DNA from: Saccharomycopsis malanga
Lineage: Eukaryota; Ascomycota; Saccharomycetes; Ascoideales; Saccharomycopsidaceae
Assembly: GCA_004014935.1 (NCBI GenBank)
Contig: CP025325.1
Location: 2,108,001-2,172,000 of the forward strand
Reading direction: 5' to 3'
DNA length: 64,000 nt
This document shows, one piece after another, positions 29,743 to 38,768 of this stretch. Positions within the stretch are counted from its first letter, which is position 1, and each line of letters starts with the position of its first letter. Below the pieces are notes generated by a model that searched no databases, was not told where the DNA came from, and was given only the letters and a program-made list of their open reading frames with translations. The translations under genes and the position numbers were made by a program.

Positions 29743-32447
29743 CATCAACTACTGAAGAAAAATATGATTTTGCACCTGGAAACAATTGGATTACGTTGAG
29801 ACATAATGGTAGAGCCTTTTATGCCCCAGAGCTTTTTTACAAGAGTCCATTCATCCATCAGATTGTGCCGTTGCGCATCAAAGATATTGCCAATGCTGCT
29901 GATTTAGTGAAAATATATGGAAGCAGTGCCGGCATGTTAATGAAACAAAATATAATACTTGTTAACAATTATCCTATAAGGTATGTGTCAGTAACATGCA
30001 GGATCATGGGCCAATATGTAAAATACCCTAGAGCCCATCAATATGATAATGTAGATGAAGACGACCGTGATAACATGTACTTTTTGTACTTATGCGACAG
30101 CAGTGGCTCGCTCTTGACATGTGTGGTACCAGAGTACCAATTTATTGGCTCTGGATTGCTGACGAAGCAAGATGCCAACATAGGGGTGTTGGTGAGGATA
30201 ATAGGATCTATCAAGTACGTGTTTGCTGGTCCCGGCGTAGCAGACACAAAACGTCAGAAAGAGCTCCATCCGTTGGACATAGTTATCATGGCGAAGAAGG
30301 CAACGAAAAGCATGTTTGTGGAACTAAATGAATGGAAAAAGACAATTGAATTTCGAGATAAGCACTTGTCTAGCCCTTGGCAAATAAACAACCTTCCCGT
30401 TCCAGACAGAAGCAATGAGGCTTATATCGATATCAATAACTTGTCAATAAAGAACAATGTGCTTGTTTGTAAATCTGGCTATGCAGAGCAGCTGAGCAAG
30501 TCAAAATTAGAGCATCTTAAACTTTCAAGTTTCTGTATCAATGAAACTCAGCTTATAAACGCTGTTAACGATAGTATTTTATTGAATAAACAGCATCATT
30601 TCGAGAAACATGGCCTTCCTGTTGGCAGCATTTTTCAAGTCTGCAAATCAGATAACGAGGTGGAAGAAATCAACAGCATGAAATCTGCCTCGGTACATGA
30701 AGCCTGGAATGACAGTTGTCAAAATTTAGAAACAAACAAGACTCAGCCGGTGCAGCTACTGCCTCTTCCAGGCGCCCGGCGGGAAGTGATTGATGTAGGC
30801 GAAAGCATCGATGAAGATAGTGAGGATGACGATAGTGAGATACAGGAGATTCAAGCCGAAGATTTTAATAATTCCCATAAAAACATTGAGTCTTTTGGTC
30901 ACGTAAAAAACGTAGATGATATAGTGATAAACTCAAACAATGACCCTAAGATTGAGCAAGTTGAGAAGGTAAAAGAATATGTTTTGGTGCCTGATGTTGA
31001 TGATGTTGATGATGTTGATGATGTTGATGATGTTGATGATGTTGATGTTACTAACGGTTGGAATGCCCCAACAAACGACTATTCTCTGTATATTGACAGT
31101 TCACTACAAAGTCAAATGAATTCTACATTGACATCAACTTTTGATAGTAACATTGGTCTTTCAGGCTTATCTTTGCCAGATTTGCAAAGCATATTGCGTA
31201 TAACAAATTTAAACAGCTTACTTAAAGCCAATTTACAATTTGCCAAGCTGATAATTTTTGACCGGAACAATATCATCAATAAGCTTAATTATTCTGTAGA
31301 ATTTGTAAAAATGTTTTTGAACATTGGTGCTTCAAGCATGCAGTCTAGTGACGAGAAGGGCCTAGAAAACAATAAGTTGAAAGGTTTGATGGGGAGGAAC
31401 TCCGTCAATTTACGTGATGTGTATCAGGATTTAATCCTTTCTAATTTCCTCAGTTTGTTGGTGCTTAAGTACTACTTTGCAGTACGATATACTTTGGAAG
31501 GAAATCAAACAGTAAGTGCGTCAGATTCTGTGCTTACCGCGTTCACTGGGTCCCAGGATTTTTTACAATTCTTCTCTCAATTACCAAGGGGCTGCTATCA
31601 ACGATATCACGACAAATCTCGAGAAACTACGTTCATAAAGTTTTTAAGTAAACTTCAAAAGCGAGAGATAATTAAGTTGGTCAATTCATTTGATTTCAAT
31701 TTGTACAAAAGTAAGCTTTTCCACAACGTGAGACACGAATTCACTGATAAAATGCTATTGAAAGGTTACAAGTTTGAGGAACTGAAAAATTATTCTTTAC
31801 TGGGTTTCAAAAAAACTCCAAACTCACAAAAAGTTTTCATTAACTATGATACCTTATGTAATATCAATAATCATATAATCAAAGAGTTGAAGAGATGCAT
31901 GCGTGCTGGCTATACACATTATTTTGATCAGCTCAAGAAGGTGCTCAGGTCAGTTATTCGGGAAGAACATTCCCGTTCATATTCAAATACAAGTCTAAAG
32001 AAGGACGATTTTATAGTGAAAAAGCTTTTGCTTATCAACGATATAAAGAGTAAAATGGCAGTGTACAATGTCTATTTGAACACAATGGACATTAAGAAAC
32101 ATTTACAGGCAAATCTTCGCACGTCGTTGGATCTCACAATAGAACCAACTGGTCATTTACTGGCTGGTCTGTCTGCTAACGACGATCTTTGTTACATTCT
32201 TGATAAAATAATTGAACATATTATCGAAACCAATGTGTTGAAACAATACGATAATGAGTTGATAAATGTATTTTTCAAGCAAGCGCTCCTTCAATATACA
32301 AGAAGCGAAAGTGTTAGTACAGCATATAATGGCAAGAATGCACTGTTGCTTTTACTCCGAGTAGAAAAGTTGAAATCCGCTGTTGGTTTCAAACCGTTAG
32401 AATGGGTATATATCAATTCGAATTGGGTGTTACAATTGAAAAGCTGA
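29739..32447 (+). CDS. STN1: Stn1-like telomere-capping (CST) protein with a large C-terminal extension
   Basis: Component of the Cdc13-Stn1-Ten1 complex that protects telomere ends. Residues about 20-215 form the Stn1 OB-fold: FYAPELFYKSPF, RYVSVTCRIMGQYV, YLCDSSGSLLTCVV, NIGVLVRIIGSIKYVF. The helix FVELNEWKKTIEFRDKHLSSPWQ follows and closely parallels HWKITMNMREQLDTPW of the S. cerevisiae protein. A middle acidic linker holds a tandem DDV repeat (about 419-436). Residues about 470-902 are predicted helical and may include the winged-helix pair, but they are much larger than usual: 902 aa against 494 in S. cerevisiae. A five-codon upstream ORF overlaps the start codon. Confidence 0.75.
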   Translation: MTSTTEEKYDFAPGNNWITLRHNGRAFYAPELFYKSPFIHQIVPLRIKDIANAADLVKIYGSSAGMLMKQNIILVNNYPIRYVSVTCRIMGQYVKYPRAHQYDNVDEDDRDNMYFLYLCDSSGSLLTCVVPEYQFIGSGLLTKQDANIGVLVRIIGSIKYVFAGPGVADTKRQKELHPLDIVIMAKKATKSMFVELNEWKKTIEFRDKHLSSPWQINNLPVPDRSNEAYIDINNLSIKNNVLVCKSGYAEQLSKSKLEHLKLSSFCINETQLINAVNDSILLNKQHHFEKHGLPVGSIFQVCKSDNEVEEINSMKSASVHEAWNDSCQNLETNKTQPVQLLPLPGARREVIDVGESIDEDSEDDDSEIQEIQAEDFNNSHKNIESFGHVKNVDDIVINSNNDPKIEQVEKVKEYVLVPDVDDVDDVDDVDDVDDVDVTNGWNAPTNDYSLYIDSSLQSQMNSTLTSTFDSNIGLSGLSLPDLQSILRITNLNSLLKANLQFAKLIIFDRNNIINKLNYSVEFVKMFLNIGASSMQSSDEKGLENNKLKGLMGRNSVNLRDVYQDLILSNFLSLLVLKYYFAVRYTLEGNQTVSASDSVLTAFTGSQDFLQFFSQLPRGCYQRYHDKSRETTFIKFLSKLQKREIIKLVNSFDFNLYKSKLFHNVRHEFTDKMLLKGYKFEELKNYSLLGFKKTPNSQKVFINYDTLCNINNHIIKELKRCMRAGYTHYFDQLKKVLRSVIREEHSRSYSNTSLKKDDFIVKKLLLINDIKSKMAVYNVYLNTMDIKKHLQANLRTSLDLTIEPTGHLLAGLSANDDLCYILDKIIEHIIETNVLKQYDNELINVFFKQALLQYTRSESVSTAYNGKNALLLLLRVEKLKSAVGFKPLEWVYINSNWVLQLKS
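30992..31048 (+). repeat. 9-bp in-frame tandem repeat encoding (DDV)n in STN1
   Basis: About six units of GATGATGTT in the acidic linker. Near-perfect nucleotide identity suggests recent expansion. Confidence 0.85.
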
Positions 32448-32715
32448 TAGTTTTTTTTTTCTGTGTGTGTCTTTTTTATAAGACTACTATTGATTGGCTT
32501 ACAATAATAATTCAAGAATACCTAAAATTAAATGTAACATTTTTCAAAACCGGCGTCAGAACAAAGTCTAATAAAACATAAACGGATCAAGTCCACAGAA
32601 AACATGAACTATGACAAACAAGCGAAAACAAAACCAACGAATGCAAATTTAAACAAAAACAACTTATAGCATCTTATTACAGAATAAGGCAGTGCCAGTA
32701 CCAAGACATGATACT

Positions 32716-33534
32716 TTACTGATCAAGAAATTTTGGATCGTTTTGAAGTTTAGCCTTAAATTTGGTCCACCAGGAATCCAATGCTTTCATTGACACCTTG
32801 TTGTCATCATCCACGAAACCACTGAGGTAGTTGTAAGCGTTCACCACAATCTTGTTGGCCAAAAGCACTGTTCCCTGTGGGTCTCTTGCGGCAATCTGTC
32901 CAGCAGATACCGTTGGTGTTAACGAGTCGGAAGCTGGTGTTTGAGTCAACACTTTGCTATTTTGTTGTTGCTGTTCTAACTTTGCTTGAGCTAATAATTG
33001 TTCTGCTTGAATATTTGGTTCTACTGATATTCCAATGACTAATGGGCCTGAAGCCATGCCTGCTGGGTTTGCTGATGCAATACTGGCCTCAGCTTCATCA
33101 TCTACCATGATGTCATCATCAATTTGACCAACGCCAGTATTCGCGTCAACTCTGCTGGCAGCATAACTAGCAGAAGTGGAATTTTTAATTTTAAATATAG
33201 CAGACGGCTTCTCAACAGACAATTTGCCTAAAAGCTTGAAGTTATCGCTGCCGTCTGCCATGACTGGACTGGATGGTAGCTGGAAATATATTAGAGCTGT
33301 ATAATTTGGGTCAAATGGAGTTTCTGGTAGTATAAAAAGTGAAACATGAGATATGCTGGCACCATTTTCCACATTGAACACGAACTTCAAGTCACCAACT
33401 TGCTGTGCAACCGCAACTATTAATATTGGTTAGTCTATCGATACTATTCATACATGGCTGCAATGTGGATTATGTCAGACCAAAAAGTGAATGAAACACA
33501 TACCTGGTCTACCAGAACAAACTAGGCCAAACAT
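32716..33534 (-). CDS. OPI10: Opi10/Hikeshi family protein, spliced (join 33534-33504, 33416-32716)
   Basis: Hikeshi family (nuclear import of Hsp70 under heat stress in animals; inositol-overproduction phenotype in S. cerevisiae opi10). A continuous frame starts only at VFNVENG. Joining a 31-nt first exon (MFGLVCSGRP) across an intron gives MFGLVCSGRPVAVAQQVGDL then KFVFNVENG, collinear with the MFGAICAGRLVQTN start of S. cerevisiae Opi10. Further family marks are SHVSLFILPETPFDPNYTALIYFQLP and GKLSVEKPSAIFKI, plus the C-terminal helix ALDSWWTKFKAKLQNDPKFLDQ. The mature product is 243 aa. Divergent from the snoRNA candidate. Confidence 0.93.
33417..33503 (-). other. 87-nt intron of OPI10
   Basis: 5' splice site GTATGT (33503-33498), branch motif GACTAAC (33435-33429) and 3' splice site TAG (33417), phase 1. 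It separates a 31-nt coding exon from the rest of the gene, the usual position of yeast introns. Confidence 0.88.
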
Positions 33535-33835
33535 AGTTTTCTGTGTGTATTTGAAGTCAATGATAATTTTTTATACTCTTTATATTTGTAATATGATTTA
33601 TTGTTGTTAGATTAAGTCTTTCCATCCTATCCTATTTCTATATATAATAATATTATAGTAAATCCGTCCTCATCACGCCGGTATTTCTAGAACATTCGGA
33701 CAGGAGCCGCAGGGTGCTGCGTCTTAATGCAGGAATCATGTGATTATATTTTCAAATTTTTCAAATTTTCCAGTATAAAAGGAGGAATCTAGAGTGAAAA
33801 AATATGAACTTTAAGGCATTGCTAAAAGTCTACAA

Positions 33836-33875
33836 GGGCGGTATCAGCTTTTCTTAGGAGAAGTTGATACTGCTC
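33836..33875 (+). other. 18-bp hairpin upstream of the H/ACA candidate (possible RNase III processing stem)
   Basis: Arms 33836-33853 and 33858-33875 pair along all 18 positions around the loop TTAG. Four pairs are G.U wobbles that exist only in plus-strand RNA; in the minus strand they would be A.C mismatches. A TATAAAA box lies at 33774-33780. Long stems of this kind precede many yeast snoRNAs as Rnt1 sites, although the loop here is UUAG, not the classic AGNN. Confidence 0.55.
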
Positions 33876-34033
33876 GGGACGAGATTGAAAGGCTGGAGTT
33901 GAGACAATAGCTCTAGCACCGATACGCTTGTCCCAGAACAACTCGGAAGGCTTTACATATTTTCCATACTTCGTGTTTCAACACAAGTGTGCTGTACAAC
34001 AAATGAACTTGGAAAAGATACTTCTGGACATTT
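33876..34033 (+). ncRNA. Candidate H/ACA small nucleolar RNA
   Basis: Hairpin 1 has lower stem GGGACGAG/CTTGTCCC (33876-33883 with 33927-33934), an internal pocket (ATTGAAAG and ACCGATACG) and upper stem GCTGGAG/CTCTAGC (33892-33898 with 33911-33917). A perfect box H, AGAACA (33935-33940), follows at once. Hairpin 2 can close with TCGGAAG/CTTCTGG (33943-33949 with 34021-34027), followed by box ACA (34028-34030) and a few bases. This is the full hairpin-H-hairpin-ACA plan at the usual size (about 158 nt). The region is distinctly more GC-rich than its spacer, has its own TATA box, and is followed by T-rich DNA. The target site was not identified. Hairpin 2's interior is less certain. Confidence 0.5.
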
Positions 34034-34120
34034 TACATTGTAATGTTTTTGTTTTTGTTTTTTTTTTTTTAGTGATATTTTACAAGATTTGAGGATTCGT
34101 ATATTCATTAGCAATTTAGG

Positions 34121-35230
34121 TCAACAAGTTGCGATAAATGTTGTAGCACACCCTCCACTAATTAAGTAGACTTTGTTATTTGCCTCAAAGAGTTTGTTTA
34201 ACAGATCAAATGTTACATCATTTTCAGGCTTGGTTGAGTGCACGCCACAATTGCCATGTTCGCCCCAACCCCAGGCGTAGACTGTATGATAGTTGTGGCA
34301 AAGGAGACCGTGCTCGCTGCCAGTTTCGAACAAAGAGATTGTATTTCCTTTCAAGTTTCGAAGCTTTTGGCCATGCGAATTATTGCCCAAAGAAACTATT
34401 TGGTTATTGCGGGTTTGTAAGTGCATTGACGACCACATGGTCTTGATACTGACGATTTGTAATGATTTGCACTGGTCTAGATCGGCCTTTATTTTAGTTG
34501 CTGACCCTTTGAGAGTAATCTCAGAGTCTGTGTAAAACACGGTGTAATCTCTGCCAAGTGCGAAACGAGTATTCATGGGGATGTCAAGTTTTGTTGGCTG
34601 CCAGATTGTCTTGGGGAGCTTTTCGCCGAGTTTAAAGTTTTTGTTGTAACCCCAGCCATAGATATCTCCATTTGAACACTGTAGGACAACATGATTTATC
34701 GATGCCTTGATACATGTGGCAGATGGTATGGAAATAGGTTTAAAAGAGGTCAAGTTTTTGGTTTCTAAACCTCCTTTATTATTTGAATCATCTATATGCT
34801 TATCCGCCTCTACTAATTCATCTTTAAAAAAGCTTTTTGACACTTTAAGGCCTAGTCCCAATTCTCCCTTACTACCAAACCCACAGCTGTATGCATTTCC
34901 GTTCTTATCCAACAATATCGAAAACTCCCACCCGCAAGCCATATCAGCCCACTCTATTTCGTGTGCAGGCTGTTGAATTTTTGTAAAAGTCTTTAGTTTC
35001 AGCAAATCTCCGCAAGGAATTATACCGCATTGGCCATATGTGTTATCCCCAGCAGCCCATATATCCCCATTTTTCAGCAATATCAATGTATGGTTACCAC
35101 CGCCAACAATCTTGACAATCTTATCTTTTGCTTCAAAAGGTACTGCCGCAGGCACATTGACATCCTCCTCATGACCTAGGCCTAGCTGGCAGTTTCCATT
35201 GGATCCACATGCATATAATTTGTGTTCCAT
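34121..35230 (-). CDS. ATS1: Ats1/Kti13, RCC1-like repeat protein
   Basis: Partner of Kti11/Dph3 in Elongator-dependent tRNA wobble-uridine modification and diphthamide synthesis; a seven-bladed RCC1-type propeller. The blades are visible as LYACGSNGNCQLGLG, DIWAAGDNTYGQCG, NAYSCGFGSKGELGLG, DIYGWGYNKNFKLG, QIVSLGNNSHGQ and TVYAWGWGEHGNCG. Length 369 aa, close to S. cerevisiae Ats1 (333), with no extension that would make it the Ran exchange factor Prp20. It is divergent from FUN30 at 313 bp, exactly the YAL020C-YAL019W arrangement of S. cerevisiae, which strengthens the assignment. Confidence 0.9.
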   Translation of the reverse strand: MEHKLYACGSNGNCQLGLGHEEDVNVPAAVPFEAKDKIVKIVGGGNHTLILLKNGDIWAAGDNTYGQCGIIPCGDLLKLKTFTKIQQPAHEIEWADMACGWEFSILLDKNGNAYSCGFGSKGELGLGLKVSKSFFKDELVEADKHIDDSNNKGGLETKNLTSFKPISIPSATCIKASINHVVLQCSNGDIYGWGYNKNFKLGEKLPKTIWQPTKLDIPMNTRFALGRDYTVFYTDSEITLKGSATKIKADLDQCKSLQIVSIKTMWSSMHLQTRNNQIVSLGNNSHGQKLRNLKGNTISLFETGSEHGLLCHNYHTVYAWGWGEHGNCGVHSTKPENDVTFDLLNKLFEANNKVYLISGGCATTFIATC

Positions 35231-35543
35231 TCTATCTCCATTAATTGTTCTCTTCTAAGTTGATTCCATATAACTCCCTGATCTTCATGTTGTAAAGAAC
35301 GCAGTCCGACGCGTGAACACGAAAAGTGAAAAATTTAGAAAGTTATAAAAAAATTTTAGCAAACACTCCGGTACTAAATTCTGTAGAATTTTGAAATCTA
35401 ACAACGCCCCGCTTCTGATAGACTATATAGAGAATCTTTTTGTTGTTTCCTTTTGCTGCTTGAAGCTGTTGAACCGACATACTAATTGGGCATAGTGCAA
35501 ACGTTTCAAAACGGTATAGATTGTTATAGTATTTCAAAACAAG
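35231..35543. promoter_or_regulatory. Divergent ATS1/FUN30 promoter
   Basis: 313 bp containing an ACGCGT MCB-like hexamer at about 35309-35314. No TATA box was seen. There is no gene between the two starts. Confidence 0.45.
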
Positions 35544-38500
35544 ATGTCGGATGAAAGTCCTAAGAAACCATTTGTTCAGGTCCCTAGCTCATCGCCTATA
35601 GGACCGAGTAGCAATGAGGCATCGCCGGTGAGACGAAACGTAAACAATATGCCTCCTACAAGGTCTCTGATTGATCAGGGTGCTTCAGAATCATCTGGAG
35701 ATTATCAAATACTATCAAAGCCGCGTTTTGGTAATGGAACTGAGCCCCCAGGTAGATTAGCTTCCTTGAAAGAAAATTTTGCATACAGTCCTGGAGCTAG
35801 CCCTGCCCCAATCCCTCCGGTTAATGGTGCCTCTGATGATTCGGCAATAGCCAAAAGACTTGCTGATGATATCATGATTCTCAAGAAAAAATATCCTACA
35901 TTGAAAGAATCTATCATGACTCAAACATGGAAACGTAAAAAGGGAAATTTGAGACAAGTCATAGAGTTTTTGAATAGTCTTCAAAAAACACATCCACATT
36001 TCTTTCAGTCTAAACCAGAACAGCTCTCTGCTTCTCTAGTTGCTCCATCGCCAATTTATTTGTCTTCTTCGAGTGGCAGTCCTTCTTCTCTAAGACTCAA
36101 CTCTCTTTCAGATTCCACTGGACTTCGCACTGCTAATTTGAATCCTGTGCGAAAGAAGTTATCTATTCAACAAAAGTTTGGGATTGAAAGAAAAGTCCCT
36201 TCACTTGTTCAAGAGCAGCCTAAACGTAGAAAATTAGTACGCGGATCACGAAACCCTAAACCAGAATATAATGAAGACAACATGGCCAGTTTCATAGATG
36301 ATTCAGAAGCTGCATCCAAAGATCCAATTCCTGCGTCATTAAAGGTTGCAGCTAAACCGCTGATACCACCTAGTAAAGCTATAAGTTTGAGCGATGAGGA
36401 GGAAGATGAAGCAAACGTGGGGGAATCTGATGATGATGATTCTGATGCAGAAGATTACAAGACCATAAATTCATCAGCACAATTCCAATGGGATCAAAGA
36501 GTTCTCGGGTTTTTGAACACTGCTGAATTAGGTGATATTTGTGATATTGGAGGATGTACCCCAGCAATCGCGGAGCAGTTGATTTCTGAAAGACCTTTCG
36601 ACTCTCTTTATCAAGTGGAAAAGAAAGACTTTACTGGAACTAAGCAGACGGACCTCAAGAAAGGTGGAAGACGTGGTATCAAAAAGACCAATGGATTAAA
36701 AATCATCGAAAAGGCTTCTTTGACCTTGAAGGGATATGACGCCGTTGACTCCTTAGTGCAACAATGCTCTGAGTACGGTACTACCATTTCTAATGAAATT
36801 TCTAAATGGGGGATTAGTGTCATTGGTGAGAAGGGAGAGTTGGAAGTGGTCGATATTGATACGAAAAAAGTTGACAAAGATGCTCTTGAAGATGATGAGG
36901 AAGGAGGAATCAAAGCACATGTGAAGCATGCTAAAGGAACTTATTTCACTCATAAGCCTACATTATTGGCTGAAAGTTTGGAATTAAAATCCTATCAGCA
37001 AGTTGGAATTAATTGGCTTAACTTGTTGTATCAAAACAATTTGTCATGTATTTTAGCAGATGAGATGGGCTTAGGTAAAACTTGTCAAGTTATATCTTTT
37101 TTTGCATATTTGAAAGAAATCGGAGTCGATGAAGGACCTCATTTGGTTGTTGTTCCTTCTTCAACTTTGGAAAACTGGCTCAGGGAATTCCAGAAGTTTT
37201 GCCCTCAATTGAAAGTTTCTCCGTATTATGGTACTCAGCTGGAACGGTACGATTTGCGGATTGATTTAGCAAATACTGATTTTGATATTTTGGTGACCAC
37301 TTATAATTTGACTACAGGACATAAAGATGATTTCAAGTTTTTAAAAAGTCAAGGTTTTAATGTGGTAGTCTATGACGAAGGTCATATGTTGAAGAACAGT
37401 AATAGTGAAAGATATACAAAACTTATGAAGTTGAAAGCTAAATTCAGATTGTTGTTGACTGGTACACCATTGCAGAACAATTTGAAAGAATTAATAAGTT
37501 TGTTAGCATTCATTATGCCCGATTTATTTAGGGAAAAGAAAGAGGATCTTCAGGTGTTGTTTAATCAAAAGGTAAAAACTTCAAGTAATGAAAGCGAAGG
37601 AGGTAAAAATTATAATCCGTTATTATCTGTAAGAGCCATTTCAAGAGCCAAAACAATGATGACACCTTTTGTATTGAGAAGAAAGAAACTGCAAGTGTTA
37701 AAAAATTTACCAGAAAAACAAACTTTCATTGAATATTGTGAATCAACACCAGTTCAAGATACATTATACAAGGAACAAGTTGCATTAGGCCACAAGTTAA
37801 AATCATCTGGCTCCGGAGAGTCGATCAATATTATTATGAAACTACGTAAGGCAGCAATCCATCCATTGTTATTCAGAAATCATTATAAAGATGCTCTTCT
37901 ATCTAAGATGGCAACCGATATCATGAAGGAGCCAGTTTATCGTGATGCTAATAAAGAGTTTATTTTTGAAGACATGCAGGTGATGACTGATTTTGAGTTG
38001 AACAATCTTTGCTTAAAATTCAAAAACACTATCGGAAAATACAAGTTGGACCTTTCTGACCAGATACTTTCTTCAGGAAAGTTTTTGAAACTTCAAGAAC
38101 TACTTCCAAAGTTCATTGTTCAAGGTGATAGAATCTTAGTTTTCTCGCTTTTCACTCAAGTTTTGGACATTCTAGAAGTGTTATTGACCGAGTTGTCAAT
38201 TAGTTTTCTAAGACTTGATGGGCAGACTTCTGTCGAATTGAGACAAGACATCATTGATCAGTTCCATAATGATGAATCTATCAAGGTTTTTATTCTTTCT
38301 ACCAAGGCTGGTGGTTTTGGTATTAATTTAGCTTGCGCTAATACTGTCATCATCTTAGATCAAAGTTTCAATCCTCATGATGATAGACAGGCAGAAGATA
38401 GAGCACATAGAGTGGGTCAAACAAGAGACGTAAGAGTTTATAGACTCATTACCAAAAATACAATCGAAGAGAACATTTACACATTGGCACAAAATAAGTT

Positions 38501-38615
38501 AGCCTTGGACAAAAGTGTCAGTAGCGACAGTACTGAATCTGCTAATGGAGAAAATAATAATCCTAACGAAGAAAAGGTTAGCAAATCATTATTCAAAGAA
38601 CTTTTTTCCACGTAA
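35544..38615 (+). CDS. FUN30: Fun30 SNF2-family chromatin remodeller
   Basis: Nuclear ATP-dependent remodeller (SMARCAD1 group) acting in silent chromatin and in DNA end resection. A CUE-like helical motif at about 104-150 (LADDIMILKKKYPTLKES) lies in a disordered, Ser-rich N-terminus. The SNF2 ATPase has Walker A ADEMGLGKT (about 505) and box II VYDEGHMLKN (about 612), then LLLTGTPLQNNL. The helicase C lobe has STKAGGFGINLACAN and DRQAEDRAHRVGQ. Length 1023 aa, near S. cerevisiae Fun30 (1131). CTG codon 716 falls in RRKK-x-QVLK, where the S. cerevisiae residue is Asp, more compatible with Ser than Leu. Confidence 0.95.
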   Translation: MSDESPKKPFVQVPSSSPIGPSSNEASPVRRNVNNMPPTRSLIDQGASESSGDYQILSKPRFGNGTEPPGRLASLKENFAYSPGASPAPIPPVNGASDDSAIAKRLADDIMILKKKYPTLKESIMTQTWKRKKGNLRQVIEFLNSLQKTHPHFFQSKPEQLSASLVAPSPIYLSSSSGSPSSLRLNSLSDSTGLRTANLNPVRKKLSIQQKFGIERKVPSLVQEQPKRRKLVRGSRNPKPEYNEDNMASFIDDSEAASKDPIPASLKVAAKPLIPPSKAISLSDEEEDEANVGESDDDDSDAEDYKTINSSAQFQWDQRVLGFLNTAELGDICDIGGCTPAIAEQLISERPFDSLYQVEKKDFTGTKQTDLKKGGRRGIKKTNGLKIIEKASLTLKGYDAVDSLVQQCSEYGTTISNEISKWGISVIGEKGELEVVDIDTKKVDKDALEDDEEGGIKAHVKHAKGTYFTHKPTLLAESLELKSYQQVGINWLNLLYQNNLSCILADEMGLGKTCQVISFFAYLKEIGVDEGPHLVVVPSSTLENWLREFQKFCPQLKVSPYYGTQLERYDLRIDLANTDFDILVTTYNLTTGHKDDFKFLKSQGFNVVVYDEGHMLKNSNSERYTKLMKLKAKFRLLLTGTPLQNNLKELISLLAFIMPDLFREKKEDLQVLFNQKVKTSSNESEGGKNYNPLLSVRAISRAKTMMTPFVLRRKKLQVLKNLPEKQTFIEYCESTPVQDTLYKEQVALGHKLKSSGSGESINIIMKLRKAAIHPLLFRNHYKDALLSKMATDIMKEPVYRDANKEFIFEDMQVMTDFELNNLCLKFKNTIGKYKLDLSDQILSSGKFLKLQELLPKFIVQGDRILVFSLFTQVLDILEVLLTELSISFLRLDGQTSVELRQDIIDQFHNDESIKVFILSTKAGGFGINLACANTVIILDQSFNPHDDRQAEDRAHRVGQTRDVRVYRLITKNTIEENIYTLAQNKLALDKSVSSDSTESANGENNNPNEEKVSKSLFKELFST

Positions 38616-38738
38616 TTTTGCTGCAGTTGTGTTACGGCTCGTTGTATGTGATTTTCTTACAAGCATCTAATTACATTTATACAAGGGTCTCCCTATTTGT
38701 CCTATATATCAGTATTTCTTTCACTGAAAATTTTGAGT

Positions 38739-38768
38739 ATTAATATTTGAGTCCATTCAAATATTAAT
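38739..38768. repeat. Perfect 12-bp inverted repeat within a larger GGGTCTC/GAGACCC inverted repeat
   Basis: ATTAATATTTGA-gtccat-TCAAATATTAAT, nested inside GGGTCTC (38695-38701) and GAGACCC (38774-38780). It lies about 125 bp after the FUN30 stop, so it may form a 3'-end hairpin. Confidence 0.7.

Noticed and set aside
33822-34031. Minus-strand frame (MSRSIFSKF... to ...LLLRKADTALVDF) with one internal TGA, first read as a small gene with stop read-through
   Set aside because: It is antisense to the H/ACA-like structure. Wobble pairs mark the plus strand as the transcribed one, there is no canonical splice site to remove the TGA, and I recognise no homologue.
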